The position numbers and the translations under genes are program-made. Shown piece after piece: positions 1 to 5,442 of a DNA stretch of 5,442 bases. The stretch covers positions 1-5,442 of the forward strand of contig CANGXK010000195.1 in the NCBI GenBank assembly GCA_947457715.1, written 5' to 3'. The notes under the pieces are model-generated. The model was not told the DNA's origin and made no database searches. It saw only the letters and a program-made list of their open reading frames with translations. This DNA is from Gemmatimonadota bacterium (GTDB lineage: Bacteria > Gemmatimonadota > Gemmatimonadetes > Gemmatimonadales > Gemmatimonadaceae). Every line of letters starts with the position of its first letter. Within the stretch, counting starts at the first letter, position 1.

Positions 1-717
1 CGAAAGGGCGTGAACCGCTACACGTGGACCATGCGTCACCCCGATGCGACCACGTTCCGCGGCATGATTCTGTGGGGCGGCCGTGGCACCGGCCCGTCGA
101 TGGCGCCGGGCACGTACAGCGTGAAGATGACCGCCGGCAGTGCGGCGCCGGTGCAGTACACGTTCGTAGTGAAGCCCGATCCGCGTGCAGAGGCCACGGA
201 AGCGGATCTCGTGGAGCAGACGCGGATGGCGCTGCAGGTGCGCGACCGCATGAGCGACGCGAACACGGGCGTGATCGAGATCCGGAACTTGAAAACGGAT
301 GTCACCGATCGCGCCGCGAAGATGACGGCGAATGCTGCGTTTGCGCCGTTGGCGAAGAAGTTCGCGGATTCGTTGAGCGCCGTGGAAGACTCGGTGTATC
401 AGACGAAGAATCAGTCGGGACAGGACCCGCTGAATTTCCCGATTCGCCTGAACAACCAGTTCTCGAGCTTGCTGAGCTTCGTGTCGAGCGGCGAGCGTCG
501 TCCGCCCAAGCAGGCGTACGATGTGTTGACGGTGTTGAACCCGAAGCTCGACCTGCAGATGGCGCGTATGGAGCGCATCATTGCCGCGGACCTACCGAAG
601 ATCAACGCGATGTTGAAGGCGGCGGGATTGCCGGAGATTACGCGGAGCAAGGTGGAGAAGGGCGGACCTGGTGCGGCGCAGTCGGTGTTTGTGCCGGACG
701 CGGAGTTTGATCGGTAG
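1..717 (+). CDS. C-terminal part of a secreted BNR-repeat (sortilin/VPS10-like) glycosyl-hydrolase-type protein, 5' truncated
   Basis: The frame is open from the first base (R-K-G-V-N-R-Y...) and ends at TAG 715-717, so 238 C-terminal residues are visible and the start lies left of the window; the GTG at 10 is an internal Val. Residues about 1-60 look like the beta-sandwich that closes these proteins (FRGMILWGG, then APGTYSVKM and the strand YTFVVKPDPR). Residues about 64-210 form a charged helical tail containing YQTKNQSGQDPLNFPIRLNN (133-152) and ending in DLPKINAMLKAAGLPEI. I recognise this arrangement from the very large BNR/sortilin-like proteins annotated 'glycosyl hydrolase' or 'WD40/YVTN/BNR-like repeat-containing protein' in Gemmatimonadota and Acidobacteriota; their substrate and enzymatic activity are generally unproven. 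The BNR propeller itself would lie off the left edge. It converges on the minus-strand cluster and is followed by a hairpin terminator. The family call is fairly sure, the biochemical role unknown. Confidence 0.85.
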   Translation, partial: RKGVNRYTWTMRHPDATTFRGMILWGGRGTGPSMAPGTYSVKMTAGSAAPVQYTFVVKPDPRAEATEADLVEQTRMALQVRDRMSDANTGVIEIRNLKTDVTDRAAKMTANAAFAPLAKKFADSLSAVEDSVYQTKNQSGQDPLNFPIRLNNQFSSLLSFVSSGERRPPKQAYDVLTVLNPKLDLQMARMERIIAADLPKINAMLKAAGLPEITRSKVEKGGPGAAQSVFVPDAEFDR

Positions 718-742
718 GGATTACGCGCTGGCGGAACTGATG

Positions 743-775
743 ACGCCCGGTCGACTTGGACAGTCGACCGGGCGT
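743..775 (+). terminator. Strong hairpin terminator after the BNR protein gene
   Basis: A perfect 14-bp inverted repeat (743-756 with 762-775, core cgcccggtcgac) encloses a 5-nt loop (tggac). It starts 25 nt after the TAG of the upstream gene and runs into ttgttg, a weak U-rich tail on the + strand. The placement and stem strength fit a Rho-independent terminator. On the minus strand the sequence after the stem (tcatcagttcc) is less U-rich, but the stem could still stop read-through from the convergent cluster. Confidence 0.75.
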
Positions 776-832
776 TGTTGCATGCGGGGGGAGGAATGCG
801 GGGCGGCTAGACAGGTCTCGGCCGTAGGGCCT

Positions 833-1012
833 TCACCCACCGGCCGCGTGGTGCGCCGTCGCATGCCCCGCAGGCTTGTCCGACCGGTACGTCATCGCCT
901 TGGCGGCTCGGTCGTATGTCAGTCGCTCCAGCGCGACCGGAGTGCGGGCGCAGTACCGGGCGAGCCGAGTGGCGAAGGTGCGATCGCTACTGCGGCCCCC
1001 GAAGATGTGATG
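833..1012 (-). pseudogene. Remnant of an IS91-type (Y2/HUH) transposase, C-terminal fragment
   Basis: Between an in-frame TAG (1013-1015) and a TGA (833-835) the minus strand encodes about 59 residues, including LARYCARTPVALERLTYDRA (967 leftwards) followed by KAMTYRSDK (ending at 875). IS91/IS801-type transposases carry a similar stretch (L-x-R-Y-x-x-R-x-P-x-x-x-E-R-L ... Y-R) C-terminal to the catalytic tyrosine region. After SDK the frame becomes uninformative and soon stops. A neighbouring frame reads on with LRGMRRR and later GEGPTAET, which resemble segments near the end of the same family, so a frameshift or internal deletion is likely. There is no start codon with a ribosome site and no catalytic tyrosine region, so it cannot be active. 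The assignment comes from remembered family patterns over about 40 residues. The alternative is chance similarity in GC-rich DNA. Confidence 0.5.
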
Positions 1013-1065
1013 CTATGGTTCGACACCTGCGGAGCGCTGCTGCTGACCGATGAAATTGCGAGCAC

Positions 1066-3579
1066 TCAGCGCCTGGTTCCGACACACGCTCCACCCACCG
1101 TTTCTCCAACGGCGAACTTCATGACGACCACGGCATCGCGCACTTCGAGGCGCCCGTTGCAGTCGGCGTCGCCGTTGGGAAACAGCACCGTCGTGGCCGA
1201 TACCTGGACGCCGATCAAGCCGAGTTGAATGGCGAGTGCATCGGCAGCATTCACCAATCCGTCGTTGTTCGCATCCCCGCGAAGCACCGGATCGGCGGCA
1301 GTGAAGTCGAATGCCCAGATGCCGCGGCCATACGTGGCCGCGACCAGGCGGTTCGTCCGGGGGTTGTATACGAGATCCGTAATACGGATGGCCGGCAACC
1401 CTTCGTTGCGCGTCCACGTGGCACCAAGGTCGGGGCTTTCGTACACGCCCAGCATGTTCCCCACGTATAGGCGATTGGCCGGTCCCCACACCGCCGCTTG
1501 CGTGGTCACATCAGGGAGAGACCCGTTGATGTCGGTCCAGGTTTGGCCACCATCCTTCGACAAGAACGCGTGAGACGTACCCGAGCTTCCAAACGTTACC
1601 ACCACCCGATTCGCGTCGGCCGGGTCGACCGCAAAATCGGTGATGGCGCGGTTGGGTAGCGTGGTCAGCGGGGTCTGCCAGGTGACGCCGTAATCGCTGG
1701 TGTAGCGCACGTTGCCATCGTTGGTCCCCACGAACAACACGTTCGTGTCGTTGGGCGCGATCGCGAGCGCGGAAATGGTGCCAGAGCCCCGCGTAAGATC
1801 CGGGGAAATCGACGTCCACGCCGTCCCTTCATTGAGCGTACGGTAAACGCGCGCACCACCAAAATACAGGCGCGTCGGGACCTGTGGATCGATGATGAAC
1901 GGCGCAATGAACGCACGTCGTTCAGCGGTTTCGATACCACTGGTGATGCTTCGCGCCGATCCATTCTTGCCGTTCACGCGGACCATATTGCCGCTCTGGC
2001 TCGACACGTAATAGATGTCGGGATCCTGCGGATTCACTGCCGTGAAGGCGCCGTCGCCGCCATTCACACCGTTCCATTGCAGCATGCCGTTTCGGGCAAT
2101 GATCGTGCCGTTGTCCTGCATGCCCGTGAGAATCCCCGATGGATCGGTGGGGTGCACGGACAGCCCCGGATAATGCTGTGAGGTGGCCAGTCCGGCGTTC
2201 AGCGACTCGAAGCTGCTGGCGCCGTCCCGCGAGAGGAAGGCGCCGCCGTCGTTGCCGGTGAAGATGCGCCGCGAATCATTGGGGTCGACGGCGATGACAT
2301 GCCAGTCGCAGTGAATCTGCGGGGCGATCTCGGTGAACGACTGTCCACCATCCGCTGATCGGAATGCGCGCACGCCGCCCACGAACATCACATCGGCATT
2401 GGCGGGATCCACCGCGATCATGAGGTTGTACTCGCTCTGTGCACCGAAGTTGTTTCGGCTGGCGATGACCGGTGCGTTGGTTACGCCGCTCGCCGCTAAC
2501 GTGGTCCGGATGCCGGTGTCATCATCGTAGCGATAGAGGCCTCCGAACCGCCGGTCCGGTCGCGCACCAACGATCCACACGCTGCCCGGCTGCGAGCGGG
2601 ACACGGCGATCTCGAGACGGCCCACCGAGTCGGCGGTAAACGTGGTGACAGTCGCCCACGTGGCGCCGCGGTCGCGCGAGCGCCAGAGCCCGGGCGGCGT
2701 AGCGGAACCGACAACGCCCACGCGGGCCGCATACATGACACTGGGGTCAGTCGGATGCTGCACGACATCGCTGAACGTGAGCGCCGGCGTCACGACCGAC
2801 CAGGACTGCCCCGAATTGGTGGACCGCATGACGCCGCGCACCGTGGCGGCGAGGATGGTGGTGCTGGTGGCCGATCCGGCACTCGCGCGATCAATGACGA
2901 TGTTGTACATCGGCCACGATTGCGAGACTGACGGCGAGAATACCTCTCGCCCGAGCGTGCTCCACGTGGTGCCGCCATCAGTGCTGCGCAGCATGCCACA
3001 CCCCTGCGTGGACTCCGAGGGCTCACCGGTGCCGGCGTACACGATCTGGGGATTTACGGGATCGACCGCGATGGCGCCAATCACCAGTGAACACTGGTTA
3101 TCGGTGAGCGGCACCCAGCTGGCCCCTTCGTTGGTCGACTTCCATACGCCACCTGACGCGGTGCCGACGTACAGGATGTTGCGGTCGGTGGGATGGAACG
3201 CCAACGCCGGCACGCGTCCCGCGTCGAGCTGCGGGAGCGAGCCGAAGAAACCGTTGTCGCCATAAAACCCGCGCGGACCGACCGATGCCCATCGTCCCGG
3301 GGTCGGCACCGGAATAGTGGTCCGAAGCATCGCACTGCTCTCGCCGGCCTGAGCGGCGAGCCACGTCTGATACGTCATCCCCGATCGGGCGTCCGTGCTT
3401 CCCGGCTGCGCATCCCACAGCGCAATCAGCGCGCTGCGCCGCTCTTCGGGATCGCTCTCGCGCACGACGGTTTTGCCCTGTGCGAACAGCGCACCCGGCG
3501 TGAGCGCGATCAGCAGGGTCGCCACACACGCGGCGCGCCGAATGGGGCGTGCGGCATTATTCACGATCGGCGCGTCCAT
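1066..3579 (-). CDS. Secreted Asp-box (BNR) beta-propeller protein with C-terminal type I dockerin
   Basis: The product has 837 aa from ATG 3579. Residues 11-33 are a Sec signal peptide (RPIRR, then a hydrophobic core ending PGALFA, cleavage likely before QG). Ten Asp-box motifs of the form S-x-D-x-G-x-x-W/F follow: 148-155, 199-206, 253-260, 301-308, 408-415, 450-457, 581-588, 627-634, 674-681 and 715-722. These mark one or two sortilin/GH74-like beta-propellers. The segments GTGEPSES (184-191), HCDWH (423-427), GNDGG (442-446) and MQDNGT (487-492) are typical of this secreted BNR family. The propeller ends at YGRGIWAFDF and passes straight into a dockerin (768-825). I cannot identify catalytic residues, so binding or hydrolysis of a glycan or protein is open. 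The gene is last in the cluster and its start overlaps the IPT gene. No clear Shine-Dalgarno precedes ATG 3579; GTG 3564 is an alternative that keeps the signal peptide. An upstream in-frame start at 3675 would lie deep inside the IPT gene and add 32 unlikely residues. Confidence 0.9.
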   Translation of the reverse strand: MDAPIVNNAARPIRRAACVATLLIALTPGALFAQGKTVVRESDPEERRSALIALWDAQPGSTDARSGMTYQTWLAAQAGESSAMLRTTIPVPTPGRWASVGPRGFYGDNGFFGSLPQLDAGRVPALAFHPTDRNILYVGTASGGVWKSTNEGASWVPLTDNQCSLVIGAIAVDPVNPQIVYAGTGEPSESTQGCGMLRSTDGGTTWSTLGREVFSPSVSQSWPMYNIVIDRASAGSATSTTILAATVRGVMRSTNSGQSWSVVTPALTFSDVVQHPTDPSVMYAARVGVVGSATPPGLWRSRDRGATWATVTTFTADSVGRLEIAVSRSQPGSVWIVGARPDRRFGGLYRYDDDTGIRTTLAASGVTNAPVIASRNNFGAQSEYNLMIAVDPANADVMFVGGVRAFRSADGGQSFTEIAPQIHCDWHVIAVDPNDSRRIFTGNDGGAFLSRDGASSFESLNAGLATSQHYPGLSVHPTDPSGILTGMQDNGTIIARNGMLQWNGVNGGDGAFTAVNPQDPDIYYVSSQSGNMVRVNGKNGSARSITSGIETAERRAFIAPFIIDPQVPTRLYFGGARVYRTLNEGTAWTSISPDLTRGSGTISALAIAPNDTNVLFVGTNDGNVRYTSDYGVTWQTPLTTLPNRAITDFAVDPADANRVVVTFGSSGTSHAFLSKDGGQTWTDINGSLPDVTTQAAVWGPANRLYVGNMLGVYESPDLGATWTRNEGLPAIRITDLVYNPRTNRLVAATYGRGIWAFDFTAADPVLRGDANNDGLVNAADALAIQLGLIGVQVSATTVLFPNGDADCNGRLEVRDAVVVMKFAVGETVGGACVGTRR
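1105..1278 (-). other. Type I dockerin module of the propeller protein
   Basis: Two EF-hand-like calcium loops are visible. Loop 1 (residues 769-780) reads D-A-N-N-D-G-L-V-N-A-A-D with ligands at positions 1, 3, 5 and 12, followed by the helix ALAIQLGLIG. Loop 2 (804-815) reads D-A-D-C-N-G-R-L-E-V-R-D, followed by AVVVMKFAVG. This is the duplicated loop-helix pattern of type I dockerins, which bind cohesins in a calcium-dependent way. Cys807 in loop 2 and Cys832 in the tail could form a disulfide that clamps the module. Confidence 0.88.
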
Positions 3580-4000
3580 TGATGAGGGTAAACGGCACGG
3601 CGTTTGTGGTGCCGTGCGACGTAATGACTTGCACATCGTAGCGGCCGCTGGCGAGCGGACGCACCGGCGCGCCACCGCGGTCGGGCAACTGTTCGTCGTT
3701 CACCGGCACGGTAAAGCGCAGCGTACTGGCGGTGCGCGAATGCGACACACGCGGCACCTGACGGAGCTCGATCTGTCCGAAGCGCACGGTATTGAGCGCG
3801 TCGAAGTGACGCCCGGACGCGGTGACCGTGACCTGCTCCCCCTGCGACACCGTGGCGGCTGACGGCGTGAGTGTCTCCAGCGTCGGTGCGGCGACTCCAC
3901 GATGGTGGCAGGCCAACATCCCGGTTAACAGCACACCGGTCCACATGGTGCGCATGGCGGTACACCTGGCGAGCCGCGCACGGGTTACCCTCGTGAGCAT
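3557..4000 (-). CDS. Small IPT/TIG-domain lipoprotein
   Basis: From ATG 4000 the product has 147 aa. The N terminus is Arg-rich, then hydrophobic (MWTGVLLTGMLAC), with a likely lipidated Cys at residue 31; the lipobox MLAC is imperfect but usable. The mature part begins PTLETLTPSAATVSQGE, then VTVTASGRHF and RFGQIELRQV, and ends SGRYDVQVITSHGTTNAV plus a last strand PFTLIN. This is the classic layout of one IPT/TIG immunoglobulin-like domain, as found in bacterial surface and carbohydrate-binding proteins. I infer a structural or adhesive role at the cell envelope. The start is uncertain: ATG 4000 has a G-rich ribosome site 10 nt upstream and gives a positively charged n-region; GTG 4009 would make a GTGA overlap with the previous gene; ATG 3955, behind AGGTG, would give 132 aa. 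The stop (3557-3559) lies inside the start region of the dockerin-propeller gene. Confidence 0.8.
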   Translation of the reverse strand: MLTRVTRARLARCTAMRTMWTGVLLTGMLACHHRGVAAPTLETLTPSAATVSQGEQVTVTASGRHFDALNTVRFGQIELRQVPRVSHSRTASTLRFTVPVNDEQLPDRGGAPVRPLASGRYDVQVITSHGTTNAVPFTLINGRADRE

Positions 4001-4005
4001 GGTGT

Positions 4006-4479
4006 TCACGCCCCTCCCCCGATCTCCCGACGGACGTCGAGTGAGTCCAACAACGAGGCCCCGGCGACGCTGTGCACTTCCTGCACGGCCAGTTCCCACG
4101 TAGACGGTGCGGATGGCGTGGTGCGAACGAACGTGAGGGTCACCAGGGCACCCACGTGCGTCCCGGTCACCCACGCCGCCGCCACCTTGACCGACTGGGC
4201 GTGTGCCTTGCATGCCAGCAGCGGCTCGCCCTGCGCAGCCACGCAATCGGTGAACGTCCACTGTGGTGGCAGCAGGACCTCACCGGTCAGACTCCCCACC
4301 GATCGCGTGGGGCCGGCGCCCAGCGCAATCGCCACGCGGATCGTGTCGCCCTGCATGGGGGCCGGTTGCAACGACAGCACGGTGCGCGGTGCGACGGGGG
4401 CGCTGTTCAGCAGATCGGCCGTGGTGCGGCAGGCCGTGAACGCCAGCGCCAGAACAAGGGTACGGCAGACGGATTTCAT
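4006..4479 (-). CDS. Small lipoprotein consisting of one cohesin-like module
   Basis: The product has 157 aa from ATG 4479. The signal sequence MKSVCRTLVLALAFTAC suggests lipidation at Cys17 (FTAC, a tolerable lipobox). After a short linker, residues about 35-152 show the strand order of a cohesin/CBM-like jelly-roll: VLSLQPAPMQGDTIRVAIAL, then SLTGEVLLP, a hydrophilic middle, VKVAAAWVTG, GALVTLTFVRT, a hydrophobic strand WELAVQEVHSV and a closing segment LLDSLDVRREI. The GDT-x-R-V-x-I opening and the V-TLTF strand fit cohesins best. I see no sequence signature that proves it, and a generic Ig-like or CBM2/3-like sandwich is the alternative. Cys79 and Cys90 could form a disulfide. The start is fixed by an ATGA overlap with the upstream gene. 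A longer reading from 4767 is rejected because it would run through the upstream gene. The likely place of action is the membrane or cell surface, perhaps as an anchor for the dockerin-bearing product two genes downstream. Confidence 0.78.
   Translation of the reverse strand: MKSVCRTLVLALAFTACRTTADLLNSAPVAPRTVLSLQPAPMQGDTIRVAIALGAGPTRSVGSLTGEVLLPPQWTFTDCVAAQGEPLLACKAHAQSVKVAAAWVTGTHVGALVTLTFVRTTPSAPSTWELAVQEVHSVAGASLLDSLDVRREIGGGA
4011..4020 (-). promoter_or_regulatory. Ribosome binding site of the IPT/TIG gene
   Basis: Read on the minus strand this is gggggagggg, containing GGAGG, placed 10 nt before ATG 4000 and only 1 nt before GTG 4009. The distance favours ATG 4000 as the start. The site lies within the last codons of the preceding cohesin-like gene (encoding its Gly-rich end), so translation of the two is probably linked. 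Confidence 0.6.
4476..4479 (-). promoter_or_regulatory. ATGA stop/start overlap between the two cohesin-like genes
   Basis: On the minus strand the bases atga hold both the start ATG (4479-4477) of the cohesin-like lipoprotein and the stop TGA (4478-4476) of the Big/cohesin-like protein. No clear Shine-Dalgarno lies before this ATG (caacccggtcgtaatcatcc), so initiation probably depends on ribosomes finishing the upstream gene. Confidence 0.8.
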
Positions 4480-5442
4480 CGGATGATTACGACCGGGTTG
4501 AATACGCTCGTAACGCTGGTGAGATCGTTCAGCGTGCCGTCGAGTAATTGATTGAGCGTGAAGACGAGCTGGTTGCCCACATTGCGCTGATTGACACGAC
4601 ACTGCAATCGGAGCAGCTGCACGGTGCCCTGCACCGGCGTTGCGGACGCCCACGTCAGACGCAAATTCTGCTGTCCGTCGACCTGCTGCACCTGCACGCC
4701 GGTGCGAAACGTCGTGAGGCTCGTGGCGTTGAACGGCGAGAACGGGAACGACGCCGATCCAGGCCATGCCACCTCGAGATCAATGGCGCTGAGCGGGCGG
4801 CCGTCGCGCGACTCCACCTCGATGGTGATCGAGAACGTGTCGGTGGTGATCCGGTAGCTGGGCAAGGTGGCCCGGACAATCGGCCCCGTGGCGTTGCGTG
4901 GCACAAACACCAACAGGGAGTCAGCGATCGATGCCGTACGGCTGCTTTGTGCCACCACGAACGTGCGCCCCGGAAGTGCGCCGGTGATGACGCCATCGGC
5001 ACTCACCGTGGCGCGCGAAGGGTCACGTGCAAACCAGCGAACGGCACTCGCACTCAGCGCATTGCCTTGCGCATCGCGAGCCGACAGGAACGGCGTGAAT
5101 TGCGACGTTGGCGAGTCGAGCTCCAACACGCGCCGCACTGTATCAGCCGCCGTGACCAACGTGATGACGCTTGTGGGTTGTGCCGAGCTGTCCGGTGTCA
5201 CGGTCGTAAACGCTCGCCCAGTCACTCCCGGCAGCCCGTCGGCAGCGTACTGCAGCGAGCGAACACCTTGGGCGCCGAGTACCGTGAGCGCAGAGAAGGT
5301 GGCGCGCCCCAGTGTATCGGTCTCGGCCGTCGCATTACTGAGTGTCCCGATGCCCCCTTGCAGCGTGGCACGAACCCGCACGCCCGCATCGGGAGCCGTA
5401 TTGCCGACGCTGTCCAGCAGCTGAACGACCGGCGGTGCTGGC
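4476..5442 (-). CDS. Surface protein with bacterial Ig-like domains and C-terminal cohesin-like module, N-terminal part outside window
   Basis: The frame is open to the right edge, so 321 C-terminal residues are visible and the true start lies beyond 5442; the GTG at 5381 is an internal Val of an Ig-like domain. Residues 1-83 form most of a Big_1 (invasin-like) domain: PPVVQLLDSVGNTAPDAGV, then ATLQGGIGTLSNATAETDTL, GRATFSALTV and a final strand. Residues about 89-180 resemble Big_2: FLSARDAQGNALSASAVRWF, then ATVSADGVITGALPGRTFVV. Residues about 187-321 form a cohesin-like module that ends the protein. There is no C-terminal membrane anchor or sorting signal in view. Such proteins usually carry an N-terminal signal peptide and stacked Ig domains holding a binding module away from the cell; that is inference here. 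The gene is the first visible member of the four-gene cluster and overlaps the next by ATGA. Confidence 0.85.
   Translation of the reverse strand, partial: PAPPVVQLLDSVGNTAPDAGVRVRATLQGGIGTLSNATAETDTLGRATFSALTVLGAQGVRSLQYAADGLPGVTGRAFTTVTPDSSAQPTSVITLVTAADTVRRVLELDSPTSQFTPFLSARDAQGNALSASAVRWFARDPSRATVSADGVITGALPGRTFVVAQSSRTASIADSLLVFVPRNATGPIVRATLPSYRITTDTFSITIEVESRDGRPLSAIDLEVAWPGSASFPFSPFNATSLTTFRTGVQVQQVDGQQNLRLTWASATPVQGTVQLLRLQCRVNQRNVGNQLVFTLNQLLDGTLNDLTSVTSVFNPVVIIR
4479..4883 (-). other. Cohesin-like module at the end of the Big-domain protein
   Basis: The segment starts after PRNATGP and contains strands RITTDTFSITIEVES, PLSAIDLEVAWP, TGVQVQQVDG, NLRLTWASATPVQGTVQLLR, LQCRVNQ, QLVFTLNQLLDG and the closing VFNPVVIIR. 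A long hydrophobic strand with 'A-x-A-x-P-x-x-G-x-V-x-L-L-x-L', then 'L-x-D-G-x-L-x-D', then a final strand is the cohesin order. The call is by pattern only, without an alignment. The alternative is another carbohydrate-binding beta-sandwich. Confidence 0.55.

Larger units (their letters stand above)
718..1065. other. Convergent intergenic region
   Basis: About 350 bp separate two genes that point at each other. The region contains the 743-775 hairpin and a decayed transposase-like fragment on the minus strand. I see no other supported gene. I also see no convincing hairpin plus T-run immediately downstream of the minus-strand cluster stop at 1066, so that transcript may run on to the hairpin at 743-775. 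Confidence 0.6.

Noticed and set aside
776..832. Possible conserved IS91 end next to the transposase relic
   Set aside because: I could not recognise a terminal sequence or target site, and the nearby hairpin is better explained as the terminator of the + strand gene.
671..1228. Plus-strand open frame of 185 codons across the convergent gap
   Set aside because: It starts within the BNR gene, runs through the terminator hairpin and ends antisense to the dockerin; Arg/Pro/Ser-rich composition with no recognisable domain. A shadow frame of GC-rich DNA.
1323..1342. 8-bp inverted repeat with a 4-nt loop (cgcggcca / tggccgcg)
   Set aside because: It lies inside the propeller coding sequence, over the conserved ATYGRG residues, and has no T-run; best explained by codon constraints.
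2642..3265. 207-codon open frame on the plus strand
   Set aside because: Exactly antisense to the Asp-box propeller, whose motifs are clear on the other strand; no domain or ribosome site.
4480..4767. N-terminal extension of the cohesin-like lipoprotein gene
   Set aside because: It would overlap the upstream gene by almost 300 nt in another frame, has low-complexity composition, and would bury the lipoprotein signal that starts at 4479.
4867..5424. 185-codon plus-strand open frame at the right end
   Set aside because: Antisense to the Big_1/Big_2 domains; its composition is the mirror of that coding sequence.

Overview
This is a GC-rich, gene-dense bacterial window with no RNA genes, CRISPR array or intact mobile element. 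Codon use, the large secreted BNR/sortilin-type proteins and the combination of bacterial Ig-like domains with a dockerin suggest Gemmatimonadota or a similar free-living, GC-rich phylum. That placement is inference from protein style, not a search result.

Layout: the left end (1-717, + strand) is the C-terminal part of a secreted BNR-repeat (sortilin/VPS10-like) 'glycosyl hydrolase' type protein. It is followed by a strong 14-bp hairpin at 743-775. A gap of about 350 bp between convergent genes holds what looks like a decayed piece of an IS91-type transposase on the minus strand (about 833-1012). The rest (1066-5442) is one tight minus-strand gene cluster, read right to left: (1) a large protein entering from the right edge, with Big_1-like, Big_2-like and a C-terminal cohesin-like module; (2) a small lipoprotein that is essentially one cohesin-like module; (3) a small lipoprotein with an IPT/TIG domain; (4) an 837-aa secreted protein with ten Asp-box motifs and a C-terminal type I dockerin with two well-formed calcium loops.

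Junctions in the cluster are an ATGA overlap (genes 1 and 2), a GTGA overlap or 5-nt gap depending on the start chosen (genes 2 and 3), and an 8-23 nt overlap (genes 3 and 4). This argues for one transcript with coupled translation; its promoter lies beyond the right edge. The point of interest is that two cohesin-like modules and one dockerin are encoded in consecutive genes of exported proteins. The simplest hypothesis is a small cell-surface assembly in which the dockerin attaches the beta-propeller protein to the cohesin-like partner(s). Dockerin and propeller calls rest on clear motifs. The cohesin-like calls rest on overall strand pattern and need structure prediction or profile searches to confirm.
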